NCBI GenBank assembly: GCA_021799445.1
Contig: JAJZAM010000010.1
Coordinates: 1-36,781 of the forward strand
DNA: 36,781 bases
Origin: Actinomycetes bacterium
GTDB taxonomy: Bacteria > Actinomycetota > Acidimicrobiia > Acidimicrobiales > Palsa-688
Direction of reading: 5' to 3'
Position numbers and translations under genes: made by a program. This document shows positions 8,023-16,849 of the stretch, one piece after another. How positions within the stretch are numbered: the first letter of the stretch is position 1; each line of letters begins with the position of its first letter. Under the pieces are notes generated by a model, which was not told where the DNA came from, ran no database searches, and saw nothing but the letters and a program-made list of their open reading frames with translations.

Positions 8023-8820
8023 TCACCGGGAGCACCTCCCCTCGTCTTCTACCATCAGAGACGAACAACTCTGAAGGAGGGGTCGCAGTTCGGCAAACAT
8101 CCGAGGATTGGCAAGCTGCAGGTGGGGAGAATTGAGGTGCATGATGATCGGGGAGGCCGGGTTGGCCGGTGTTTCCAAGCTGCGGAACCGCTCGACCCGT
8201 GGACCGCTGGAGAACATCAGTATCTCGTCGTCTAGGTCCGTACGGTTGCGGAGCTTCGTAACCGTTTGGCGAGACAGCCGGTCGACCTCCCGGGTGGTCC
8301 AGTCGTCTATGCAATGGTCGCCGTAGATGCAGTCAATCTCATCTGGTGATGCACCAAGTCGCATGAGCCGTTGCTCGACGATCGAGGGGGCCAGGTTGAC
8401 GATCTCGATTTTGACGTCACCCCCTTGAATGCCGTCGGAGAACAGCCCCATGATGGAGTGGTCGGCTGGCGGTATTGAGTATCCGATGAGGACTATTCGG
8501 TCGGCAGTGGCGACCGCTTCGGCGGCTCGCCGCCACAGTTCTCGCATGACTGGCTCCATCAGCCGTTGGCCTTTTAGGCTCGCCGGGGGACCGATTAAGA
8601 CCTCGTAGGCCGGAAGTTCCTGGCGGCGGCGCTTGGTTTCGGTGTCCCAGAGTTCGTCGAATGTCCCGGGTGGCCGCCAGCGTCGAAGTGTGGGGTTGCC
8701 TCCGCTGTCTGGTAGCCAGTGCCAGGACAGCGAACCGTGCAGCTTGAGGAGCTTGAAGGTGTTCATACGGCGCTCTTCGACGTTCAGCGGGCTGCCGTCG
8801 TAGCCCTTCTCTTCGCCCAC
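8023..8820 (-). pseudogene. 5'-truncated SIR2-like defence protein (C-terminal part)
   Basis: The 265 readable codons match the later part of SIR2-like (SIR2_2-type) proteins, which degrade NAD+ in several anti-phage systems. Seen are KLHGSLSW near residue 26, LIGPPASLKGQ, then AVATADRIVLIGYSIPPADHS with the family's GYS-P--D motif, and a helical C-terminal region of about 130 residues. The N-terminal NAD-binding part (Gly-rich loop) is missing. The frame stays open upstream only to a TGA near 8890, and that stretch does not supply it. No ribosome-binding site precedes the GTG at 8820. The truncation lies beside the integrase start, so a deletion probably removed the front of the gene. It could still be a divergent short protein, but I favour a remnant. 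Confidence 0.6.
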
Positions 8821-9027
8821 CTGGTTTGCGAGTCCGGGAAAGTCAGCGCATGGCGGTAGCCCGGTCAGGATGTCGTCCTCGCAGACCGTTGTCGAGAGCG
8901 TCGCAGCTCAGGAGGCGGCTCAGCAGAGGCCCGCCAAGAAGAAATAGAAACGACCGTGAGTCCGCAAGTCCACCCCGGCCGACGGTCCCAGCCGATTTGT
9001 AGCCTTGCCCTCAAGGAGGCCCGACCC

Positions 9028-10223
9028 ATGGCATCAGTGAAGGCAAGCGACCACGAATACCCCCGCAGGTCCCCTGCCCGGCGTCGAGGCCATGGCGAGG
9101 GAGCTATCTACCGCGACGAGGCCCGCGGTCGCTGGGTCGGCCAGATCGATCTAGGTATCGGGCCCAACGGTAAGCGCCGGCGGCCGAAGGTATTCGGTCG
9201 GACCAAGACCGAGGTCCGGGCCCGACTTGACGAGATCCGGCACAGTCAGGCCACCGGGCTGCCCGTCGCCTCCGGCGACCGCCTCGGAAGGCACCTCGAC
9301 TGGTGGCTGGCAAACCTCGAGGCGAAGGCAGCCTCTGGGGACAAGAGCTCCAACACCGTCGACAACGCCAGGTGGGCGGTCGAGGCGTGGCTCAAGCCGG
9401 CACTCGGCGACCGGCGGGTGCGCGACCTCAAACCGGAGGACGTCGAGGGCCTGCTCGCCGGGATGGCGAAGGCGGGGAAGAGCTGGTCGAGCATCAACCG
9501 GGTGCGGTCCTACCTAGGTCAGGCGCTCGCTGTGGCGGAGCGACGCGGGAGGTCGCCCGCAACGTCGCTCGGATATCCGAGATGCCCGCCACGAGACGCC
9601 CGGCAGCCCGGAGGACATTGACTCCGGAGCAGGCGGCAAAGCTGCTAGAAGCGGCCTCTGGCGACCACTTGGCGGGCTTGATCGTGGTCGGCCTGATGCT
9701 CGGTCTCCGGCCGGGGGAGCAGACCGGGCTGCGTTGGTCCGACGTCGACCTCGACGCCGGAAGGCTCCCCGTCGAGGTGTCGCTGAAGAGCGAGAGGACG
9801 GGCCCCCGCGTCGGCGAGACCAAGACGCCGAAGTCACGCCGACCGCTCACCCTCCCTTAGCCGGTGACCGAAGCCCTTCGGGCGCAGCGGAAGCGCCACC
9901 GCGAGGACCAGCTCAAGGCTCCGGCGGGCGGGTGGCGCGACACAGGCCACGTCTTCACTACCACCATCGGCACGCCACTGGATCCGAGCAACCTCCGCGG
10001 CGCATTCGACAAGATCACCGAACGCGCCGGACAGGGCCACTGGACACCGAACGAGCTGCGCTACTCGGCCGCCTCACTGCTGCCGGCCGCGGGCGTGCCG
10101 CTCGAGGAGATCGCCGACGTCGTCGGGCACACCTCGACGCGGATGCTCGAACAGCACTACCGCCACCAGGTGAAGCCGTCGATCGACGCCCACGTGGGTG
10201 CGGTGGAGTCCCTCTTCGGCTAG
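9028..10223 (+). pseudogene. int: Tyrosine integrase, disrupted by a frameshift and a stop
   Basis: Site-specific recombinase of the integrative element. The start ATG at 9028 has AAGGAGG 8 bases upstream. The N-terminal arm-binding region (GEGAIYRDEARGRWVGQIDLG) and core-binding SAM-like domain (to about codon 175) read normally. Near 9550 one G is missing from a G run, so the frame shifts at AVAERRG / EVARNVARISEMP. The catalytic domain then carries GLRPGE (Arg) and KTPKSRR (Lys). An in-frame TAG at 9858-9860 interrupts it at PLTLP. Reading resumes in the same frame with NELRYSAASLL (HxxR box with Asn for His), VVGHTST (His) and LEQHYRH (Tyr). With two lesions it cannot make a full-length enzyme. 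The stop at 10223 is 75 bp from the proximal att repeat, the usual position next to the target tRNA. Confidence 0.88.
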
Positions 10224-10234
10224 CTCTCGTCCGA

Positions 10235-10258
10235 GTTAGGCGCCCCGTTAGGCCCCCC
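10235..10258 (+). repeat. 12-bp tandem pair near proximal att
   Basis: GTTAGGCGCCCC (10235-10246) followed directly by GTTAGGCCCCCC (10247-10258), between the integrase stop and the att repeat. It matches the pair at 6208-6231 near the other end. Possible integrase arm-type sites. Confidence 0.45.
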
Positions 10259-10298
10259 AACCTCGTCCTCGTAATCCGACCGATCACAAAAGTGCTGC

Positions 10299-10382
<84 letters not shown>

Positions 10383-10452
10383 AGAAGGCATCTGAGACTC
10401 TAGCAGGCCTGCCATGGCGGTGGGTCACGTCGAGGGTAACTACCCTGGTGGC

Positions 10453-12978
10453 ATGTCAGAGCTCTACGATCCCCAGGCCGTCGAGGCGAAGTGGCAGCGC
10501 CGATGGGAGGCCGAGGGCGCCTACCAAGTGGACAACGACGACCCGAGGCCGCCGTACTACGTGCTGTGCATGTACCCCTACCCGAGCGGGCCGGCCCATC
10601 AAGGCCACGTCCGCAACTACACGTTCGGGGATCTCCTGGTGCGCCAGCGCACGATGCAGGGCTACGCGGTGCTCAGCCCGATCGGCTTCGACAGCTTCGG
10701 GCTTCCCGCTGAGAACGCCGCCATCAAGACGGGCATCCACCCCCGCACCTTCACGGACGCGCGTATCGAGGAGCTCAAATCCAGTCTCCGCCGTCTCGGT
10801 GCCAGCTACGACTGGCGCCGGGAGCTACACAGCCACGACCCGGAGTACATGAAATGGAATCAGGTAATCTTCCAGAGGTTTCTCGACGCGGGTCTCGCTT
10901 ATCGCCGTAACGCCCCGGTGAACTGGTGCCCGGGCTGCCAGACGGTCCTCGCCAACGAACAGGTCCTCGCTGACGGCACGTGCGAACGAAGCGGCGACCT
11001 GGTGGAGCGGCGCGACCTGGAGCAGTGGTTCTTCCGGATCACCTCCTACGCGGACGAGATGCTCGAAGCGCTCGACGGCCTGGACTGGCCCGAGCGAGTC
11101 AAGGTGATGCAGCGTAACTGGATAGGCCGCTCGGAGGGCGCCCAGTTCGCCCTTGCCGTGGAAGGGGTCGAAGGGGCGAAGATCGACGTTTTCACTACAC
11201 GTCCAGACACCGCTTTCGGGATGACGTTCGTCGTCCTAGCTCCAGAGCATCCTCTGGTGCCGACGGTTACCACGGCCTCGCAGCGCGCCGAGGTCGAAGC
11301 GTTCGTCGAGCGGGTCCGAAACCAGTCCGACATCGACCGCCAGTCCAGCGAAGGGCCCCTCGACAAGCGGGGCGTTTTCACAGGGGGGTACGCAATAAAC
11401 CCCTTCAACTCCCGGCGAGTGCCTATCTACCTGGCCGACTATGTCCTGATGACCTACGGGACCGGGGCGATAATGGCGGTCCCGGCTGAGGACCAGAGGG
11501 ACTGGGATTTCGCCGCAGCCTACGGCTTGCCGGTCGTTCGGACCGTCGCCCCGCCGGCCGGATGGGAGGGAGAGGCCTACACAGGAGAAGGGCCGAGGAT
11601 CAACAGCGACTGGCTTGACGGCGTCACCGACACCGCCGAGGCGAAACAGAAGGCCATCGACTGGCTCGTCGAGAACCGGATCGGGGAACGAAAGGTCAAC
11701 TACCGGCTGCGGGACTGGCTCTTGTCGCGTCAGCGCTACTGGGGATGCCCGATACCGGTACTGCACTGCCCGACCGACGGGATCGTCAAAGTGCCCGAAG
11801 ACCAGCTGCCGGTCCTGTTACCCGACGACGTCGAGTTCCTGCCGGGAGGGGACTCTCCGTTACGCCACCACAAGGCGTTCTTGGAGACGACGTGCCCTAA
11901 GTGCGGGGGCCCGGCGCAGCGCGAGACCGACACCATGGACACGTTCGTAGACTCGTCGTGGTATTTCCTGCGTTTCTGTGATCCTTGGAATTCCACGGTG
12001 CCGGTGAATCCGGATGCCGCCCGAAAGTGGATGGCAGTCGACCAGTACATAGGCGGGATAGAGCACGCCATATTGCACTTGCTGTACGCCCGCTTTTACA
12101 CCAGAGCCCTCGCCGACAGGGGTTTGGCGCCGGCGGAGATCCGCGAGCCGTTCACCCGGCTGTTCACCCAGGGGATGATCACCATGGAAGGTTCTAAGAT
12201 GTCGAAGTCGAAGGGGAACCTCGTGTCCCCGGAGAAGTACTTCGACACTGTCGGCGCTGACTCTCTCAGGCTATTTCATCTGTTCGTGGGTCCGCCAGGG
12301 GACGACTTCGACTGGAGCGAGCAGACGGACCAGATGATCGAAGGCTGTCACCGTTTTCTCGGGCGGCTTTGGAGGATGTCCACCAGGTCGCCGGACAGCT
12401 CCAGACTGCCGGACAGCTCCAGACTGCCGGACAGCTCGAGGCTGCCGGAAAGCTTTAGGCTGGTGGAGCGCGCCGAGACCGCCGCCGATGCTGACATCGA
12501 CCGCCAAGTGCACCGGCTCATCGACCGGGTCTGCTCGGACTACGAGCGCTGGTCCTACAACACGGCCGTCGCAGCGTGCATGGAGATGCTCAACACGCTC
12601 TACCGCTACGTTCAGTCCCCCGAAGGCGCCCGCAAGCAAACCGTAGACTTCGCCGTCGACTCCATGCTCAAATTGCTGGCGCCGATGGTTCCTCACGTCA
12701 CGGCCGAGTTATGGGAGCGCAGGCACCCCGACGAGGAGCCGTTGCACTCCCAGGCCTGGCCGGCGGCTGACCCCGAAAAGTTGAAGCAGGACACGATCGT
12801 CATGGTCGTGCAGGTCAACGGCAAGGTCCGCGACAAGCTCGACGTCGACACCGCCCTCAACGAGACCGAAGCTGTCGAACTCGCGCTCAGATCGGAACGC
12901 GTCCGGTCAGCGCTCGGAGGCAAAAAACCCTCCAAGGTGATCGCCCGCCCTCCCAAACTCGTCAACCTCGTCGTGTAG
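10453..12978 (+). CDS. leuS: Leucine--tRNA ligase
   Basis: Class I synthetase charging tRNA-Leu in the cytoplasm; 841 residues from the ATG at 10453. An in-frame GTG/ATG extension to 10414 lacks similarity to the family. The HIGH motif reads HQGH (residues 49-52, within PYPSGPAHQGHVRNY). The CP1 editing domain is present (TTRPDTAFGMTF; YGTGAIMAVPAEDQRDWDFA). The catalytic core continues with RYWGCPIPV, DTFVDSSWYF and KMSKS at about residue 582, then the anticodon-binding domain and a C-terminal domain ending in KVIARPPKLVNLVV. Between the catalytic core and the anticodon-binding domain, residues 647-670 are a four-fold hexapeptide repeat encoded by an 18-bp tandem repeat, described separately. 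It is transcribed away from the tRNA-Ala gene. Confidence 0.97.
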   Translation: MSELYDPQAVEAKWQRRWEAEGAYQVDNDDPRPPYYVLCMYPYPSGPAHQGHVRNYTFGDLLVRQRTMQGYAVLSPIGFDSFGLPAENAAIKTGIHPRTFTDARIEELKSSLRRLGASYDWRRELHSHDPEYMKWNQVIFQRFLDAGLAYRRNAPVNWCPGCQTVLANEQVLADGTCERSGDLVERRDLEQWFFRITSYADEMLEALDGLDWPERVKVMQRNWIGRSEGAQFALAVEGVEGAKIDVFTTRPDTAFGMTFVVLAPEHPLVPTVTTASQRAEVEAFVERVRNQSDIDRQSSEGPLDKRGVFTGGYAINPFNSRRVPIYLADYVLMTYGTGAIMAVPAEDQRDWDFAAAYGLPVVRTVAPPAGWEGEAYTGEGPRINSDWLDGVTDTAEAKQKAIDWLVENRIGERKVNYRLRDWLLSRQRYWGCPIPVLHCPTDGIVKVPEDQLPVLLPDDVEFLPGGDSPLRHHKAFLETTCPKCGGPAQRETDTMDTFVDSSWYFLRFCDPWNSTVPVNPDAARKWMAVDQYIGGIEHAILHLLYARFYTRALADRGLAPAEIREPFTRLFTQGMITMEGSKMSKSKGNLVSPEKYFDTVGADSLRLFHLFVGPPGDDFDWSEQTDQMIEGCHRFLGRLWRMSTRSPDSSRLPDSSRLPDSSRLPESFRLVERAETAADADIDRQVHRLIDRVCSDYERWSYNTAVAACMEMLNTLYRYVQSPEGARKQTVDFAVDSMLKLLAPMVPHVTAELWERRHPDEEPLHSQAWPAADPEKLKQDTIVMVVQVNGKVRDKLDVDTALNETEAVELALRSERVRSALGGKKPSKVIARPPKLVNLVV
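12391..12462 (+). repeat. In-frame 18-bp tandem repeat inside leuS (4 copies)
   Basis: Units at 12391-12408, 12409-12426, 12427-12444 and 12445-12462. The first two are identical, the third differs at two bases and the fourth at several. They encode PDSSRL, PDSSRL, PDSSRL and PESFRL. Because the unit is a multiple of three, the copy number can vary without breaking the frame. Confidence 0.95.
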
Positions 12979-13022
12979 CGCACAACTCGGCGCACCGGAC
13001 CGGGCGCTGGGAGTGGGCCGGC

Positions 13023-13910
13023 TCAGGCCTCGCCGCGCAAGAAGCGTTCCAGCTCGGCGGCGAGCTCATCGCCGGAGGGGAGGTCCCCGAAGTCGACAGG
13101 ACCGCTCATCAGCTCCTGGTCGGCCTGCTCTTCGAGTTGGCGCACCAAGGCTGTGTGCTCGTCGCTGCCGGCTAGGAGCTGGCCTATCTGATGGTTGGTG
13201 ACGCTCGCCGAGGCTTGCAGGGCACTGGAGTCCACCTCGATCTCGGCGATGCGGCCGAGGCCTTCCAACAAAGCTGCGGACGCGGCCGGGTACGGCATAG
13301 CGGCGACGTAATGGGGAACCCGAGCCCACAGGCCGACGGCGGGGATCGAAGCCTCGCCGAAAGCCACTTCAAGGGCTCCTTGAACCCCAGACGGCACTTC
13401 TATGCTGGCCGGTAGGACACCGACTTTTGCTGCCAGATTCGGGTCGGGCGACGTGCCCACTAGGCGGACGGGGCGGGTGTGGGGGACCGGCGCCGGGAAC
13501 GCGCCAAGCCCGACGACGAGCTCCACCTCCAAGCGGCTCGCCAAGGCTACGACCTCGGCTGTGAAGCGACGCCACTGCATGTCCGGCTCGGGGCCTGACA
13601 GCGTTAGCACGGTGCGACCGGTCCGGTTCACCGATGCGTGGACGGTGATCTCAGGCCAGCGGAGCTGCTCGTCGACTCCGTTGACGATCCGCAGTGTCGG
13701 TCGACGGGCCCGGAAGTCGATCAGCTCGTCGGAGTCGAACGTAGCAACCAGAGTGCTCTGCGTCGAAGCCGTGAGGGCGCCGAGGGCACCCGCCGCCGCA
13801 GCGCCGGCGTCGATCCACCCGTCCAAGCACATCACCATGACCGGGCGCTCGACCGGTGGCCAAGCGCTTATCGTGGCCAGGGGAGGTCGGGTCTCGCTCA
13901 TATCAACCAT
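13023..13910 (-). CDS. PAC2 family protein
   Basis: 295 residues of the PAC2 family (related to archaeal/eukaryotic proteasome assembly chaperone 2), common in actinobacteria, with no established enzyme activity. Recognisable segments are MVMCLDGWIDAGAAAAGAL near the N-terminus, the central VVGLGAFPAPVPHTRPVRLVGTS, and IPAVGLWARVPHYVAAMPYPAASAALLEGL, the family's most conserved stretch. The acidic C-terminal helix ends in ELAAELERFLRGEA. ATGs at 13910 and 13901 are both possible, and neither has a strong ribosome-binding site. It converges with leuS across a 44-bp gap. A role next to an actinobacterial proteasome or ATP-grasp system is possible but not shown by this context. Confidence 0.85.
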   Translation of the reverse strand: MVDMSETRPPLATISAWPPVERPVMVMCLDGWIDAGAAAAGALGALTASTQSTLVATFDSDELIDFRARRPTLRIVNGVDEQLRWPEITVHASVNRTGRTVLTLSGPEPDMQWRRFTAEVVALASRLEVELVVGLGAFPAPVPHTRPVRLVGTSPDPNLAAKVGVLPASIEVPSGVQGALEVAFGEASIPAVGLWARVPHYVAAMPYPAASAALLEGLGRIAEIEVDSSALQASASVTNHQIGQLLAGSDEHTALVRQLEEQADQELMSGPVDFGDLPSGDELAAELERFLRGEA

Positions 13911-14011
13911 TTTGGTGCACGCGGAGGCTCTCGCGTGGCCACGGGCTGCGCCAAGACCCAGGCGTCGAGCCTGACGGGGCTGTCACGCCGAGGTGGAGCG
14001 CCTTTGCTCGC

Positions 14012-15076
14012 TCAGATCCCCAGTTCGTCCGCGGCTTGCTCCGAGCGCTGAGCGAGCCAGGCGATCGAATCAGGGTAGGAGCTGAAGTCGAAACCGTCGT
14101 CGCCCATCGCCCCGCCGACGTAGCGGGCGTAGACGCCTTCGAGGATGCAAGCCAACTTCCAGTAGGCGAAGGCCACGTAGAAGCCGAGCGAGCTCAGGTC
14201 GACGCCGGTTCGTTCACCGTAGCGGCGGACGAGCTCGTCTCTTTTGGCGAAACCTGGCATAGCAGTCGCCGCGTGCCCGAGAGATGACCGCTCGCCGGGT
14301 TCGGGCCAGTATGACAGGAGCTGGCCTAGATCGGCTAGGGGATCACCCAGTGTGCACAGCTCCCAGTCGAGCACGGCCCGCACCCGCAGGCCGTCAGGAG
14401 ACACAACACAGTTATCCAAGCGGTAGTCGCCGTGGACTATCCCCGAACGGGCCTGGTCGGGGATGGAAGCCGCCAGCCGGTCATGCAGCGACTCCATCGA
14501 GGCCAGCGGCGTGCCCCCGCGGCCGTCGTTAGCGGCCTTGTAGTTGGAGTACCAACGGCTCAGCTGACGCGCAACGTAGCCGTCCCTTCGTCCCAGGTCG
14601 CCCAGCCCGACGGCGTCCGGGTCGACCATGTGAATGTCCGCGAGAGTGTCGACCAGCGCGTAGCTGACCTGAGCGCGGGCGTCTTGATCCAACAGGTCCG
14701 CTACGTCGTCCTCGTTGCGGGCGATCACCCCGTCGACGAATCCCATCACGTAGAAAGGTGCGCCGTTGACCTCGGGGTCCTCGCACAGCCCCAAGGCCGG
14801 GGGGACGGGTATCCCCGCCGGGCCGAGAGCCGATATGATCCGATGCTCCCTGTGCATGTCGTGCGCCTTGGGTAGCAGGTGACCGGTCGGCGGGCGGCGA
14901 AGCACGAACCTGTCGCCCCGGCTGTCGGTAGCGACGTAGGTCAGGTTCGAGCGTCCCCCGGCCACCAAAGAGTACGAGAGGGGCGGCAGGGCCGCGGGGA
15001 CGTTCTGTGCGAACCAGGCGTTGACTCGCTCGGCGTCGATTCCCCTCGGTATTTCGGTACTCTGGCCGGAGTTCAT
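14012..15076 (-). CDS. Phosphotransferase family protein (APH/ACAD10-like)
   Basis: 354 residues with an aminoglycoside-phosphotransferase/choline-kinase-like fold. Seen are the nucleotide-binding N-lobe (LSYSLVAGGRSNLTYVATDSRGDRFVLRRPP), the Brenner-type catalytic loop IVHGDYRLDN with Asp and Asn, and the metal-binding VLDWELCTLGDPLADLG. The closest named relatives are the ACAD10/11 kinase-domain proteins, which in actinobacteria lie near acyl-CoA dehydrogenases; none is nearby here. The substrate is unknown, and the fold alone does not make it a resistance enzyme. The ATG at 15076 follows a short G run (TTTTGGGG). The divergent neighbour is the thioredoxin-like gene, and the 126-bp gap probably holds both promoters. 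Confidence 0.85.
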   Translation of the reverse strand: MNSGQSTEIPRGIDAERVNAWFAQNVPAALPPLSYSLVAGGRSNLTYVATDSRGDRFVLRRPPTGHLLPKAHDMHREHRIISALGPAGIPVPPALGLCEDPEVNGAPFYVMGFVDGVIARNEDDVADLLDQDARAQVSYALVDTLADIHMVDPDAVGLGDLGRRDGYVARQLSRWYSNYKAANDGRGGTPLASMESLHDRLAASIPDQARSGIVHGDYRLDNCVVSPDGLRVRAVLDWELCTLGDPLADLGQLLSYWPEPGERSSLGHAATAMPGFAKRDELVRRYGERTGVDLSSLGFYVAFAYWKLACILEGVYARYVGGAMGDDGFDFSSYPDSIAWLAQRSEQAADELGI

Positions 15077-15202
15077 GACCCCAAAACTATTGCGATGAGG
15101 CCTGTCCTCGCATCCCCGGGCGTCGACACGTCCGGATAGTCAAGGGGTATGGGAGCTGATCGGATCTAAAGCGCCGCCCGCCGGCGGCCGGTAGGGAGCG
15201 AA

Positions 15203-15937
15203 ATGTCAACAGTCACCGACGTAACCGACGCCACCTTCGAAGCCGACGTCCTCGCCCGCTCGACGAGCGTCACGGTAGTCGTCGACCTTTGGGCTTCGTG
15301 GTGCGGACCGTGCCGGGTCCTGGGCCCCATCTTGGAAAAGGTAGTCGGAGAAGCAGACGGTGTGGAGCTAGTAAAGATCGACGTCGACGCCAACCCGCGC
15401 TCGGCTGCGGCATTCCAGGTGCAGTCCATTCCGGCCGTGTACGCAATCAAGGACCGCAAAGTGCTCGACAGTTTCGTCGGCGCCCTGCCCGAACCGGCTG
15501 TTCGGTCCTGGGTGGCCGGCCTGACCCGGGCGCCGAGCGAGGTCGAGCTGCTGATCGAACGGGACGACGAGGCGTCGCTGCGCAACGCCTTGGACCTTGA
15601 ACCGGCGAACGAGAAGGCTCTGCTGGCGCTCGCAGCTATCCTCGCCGCGGACCACTCCGACAAGGCGCGCCGAGATGAGGCGTTGCACCTTCTCGCCAAG
15701 CTGCCGGAGTCCCCCGAATCCAGGCGGATCGCAGCCGAAGCCCGCCTGGGAGGTGAAGCCGACGAAGCGCACGCTACCTCCGGTGACGGTGTCGAAGCCC
15801 GCCTCGACGCCCTGCTCGAAAAGGTTCGAGGCGACGATGCCGCCAGGCAGGAGTTCATCGACCTTCTGGAGATCCTCGGGCCGGAAGATCCCCGCACCGC
15901 CGCCTACCGCAAGGCCCTCACCGCCAGGCTGTTCTAA
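15203..15937 (+). CDS. Thioredoxin-TPR protein (CnoX/YbbN-like)
   Basis: 244 residues. An N-terminal thioredoxin fold carries the active site WCGPC (Cys34 and Cys37). The second half is helical with TPR-like repeats (EVELLIERDDEASLRNALDLEPANEKALLALAAIL…). This is the CnoX/YbbN layout, a redox holdase that protects proteins and hands them to GroEL. Many YbbN proteins have lost CxxC, but here it is intact, so thiol-disulphide activity is likely. The ATG at 15203 has GGGAG six bases upstream. It heads a plus-strand series with the folP2-like gene and holA. Confidence 0.88.
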   Translation: MSTVTDVTDATFEADVLARSTSVTVVVDLWASWCGPCRVLGPILEKVVGEADGVELVKIDVDANPRSAAAFQVQSIPAVYAIKDRKVLDSFVGALPEPAVRSWVAGLTRAPSEVELLIERDDEASLRNALDLEPANEKALLALAAILAADHSDKARRDEALHLLAKLPESPESRRIAAEARLGGEADEAHATSGDGVEARLDALLEKVRGDDAARQEFIDLLEILGPEDPRTAAYRKALTARLF

Positions 15938-15990
15938 GCCAAGGCGGCACCGGCGAGGAAGGTCCCATCTTGCGTGTAGGGTCGCACGCG

Positions 15991-16821
15991 ATGATCTTGC
16001 ACCTCGGGGCCAAGAGCTTCGACCTGACCAGCCGTGCCTTGGTCATGGGCATTTTGAACAGGACGCCGGACTCGTTCTACGACCGTGGCCGGTACTGGAA
16101 GATGGACGACTTCTTCGCTCTGGCTGACAAGCACGTCGCAGAAGGCGCCGACCTGCTCGACGTCGGCGGGGTGAAAGCAGGGCCTGGCCCGGAGGTGAGC
16201 GAAGCCGAGGAGATGGAACGGGTAGTTCCCGCAGTCGAAGCCCTCCGACGCCGTTTCGACGTGGCCCTGTCGGTCGACACGTGGCGGGCGTCGGTCGCCC
16301 GAGAGGCTTACCGGGCCGGGGCGGTCGTCGGCAACGACATCAGCGGTTTCGCCGACCCCGCATACCTCGCCGAAGCGGCAGCAGCCGGAGCGACCGTCGT
16401 GGCCACCCACATACGCCTCGGCCCTCGCATCCCCGACCCGGAACCCGTCTACGAGGATCTCGTCGGCGAGGTCGCCGACTTCTTGGTGAGTCGGGCTCAA
16501 CTCGCCCGCCAAGCCGGCATCGACGACACCCGGATCGTCTTGGACGCCGGCCTCGACCTGGGCAAGACGGCATCCCAGTCGGCGGAGCTGCTGCTCGCCT
16601 CGGACCGCCTGGCCGGGCTTGGATGGCCGCTGCTTCTATCCGCGTCGAACAAGACTTTCCTAGGCGTGCGTTTCGGCCTCGAAGTCGCCGAACGCCTCGA
16701 AGCTACGATCGCAGCGCACGCAGTGGGGGTCAGCCTGGGATGCCGGATCTTAAGGGCGCACGACGTGCGCTCAGCTAGGCGCGTGGCGGACACGGTCGCC
16801 GCGATCCTCGACGCACGATGA
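15991..16821 (+). CDS. folP2: Dihydropteroate synthase homologue, FolP2 type
   Basis: TIM-barrel protein of the dihydropteroate synthase family, 276 residues from the ATG at 15991 (an upstream TTG at 15970 is possible). The opening MGILNRTPDSFYDRG and DLLDVGGVKAGPGPEV match mycobacterial FolP2 rather than FolP1. The usual pABA/pterin loop GGESTRPG is replaced by GGVKAGPG. SVDTWRASVA, NDISGF, and the Lys-containing strand SASNKTFLG follow. Mycobacterial FolP2 lacks dihydropteroate synthase activity as far as I know, so folate synthesis should not be inferred from this gene alone. The true function is unknown. It precedes holA by 28 bp. Confidence 0.82.
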   Translation: MILHLGAKSFDLTSRALVMGILNRTPDSFYDRGRYWKMDDFFALADKHVAEGADLLDVGGVKAGPGPEVSEAEEMERVVPAVEALRRRFDVALSVDTWRASVAREAYRAGAVVGNDISGFADPAYLAEAAAAGATVVATHIRLGPRIPDPEPVYEDLVGEVADFLVSRAQLARQAGIDDTRIVLDAGLDLGKTASQSAELLLASDRLAGLGWPLLLSASNKTFLGVRFGLEVAERLEATIAAHAVGVSLGCRILRAHDVRSARRVADTVAAILDAR

Positions 16822-16849
16822 GACCGACTCCGACCGAAGCGACGCTACC

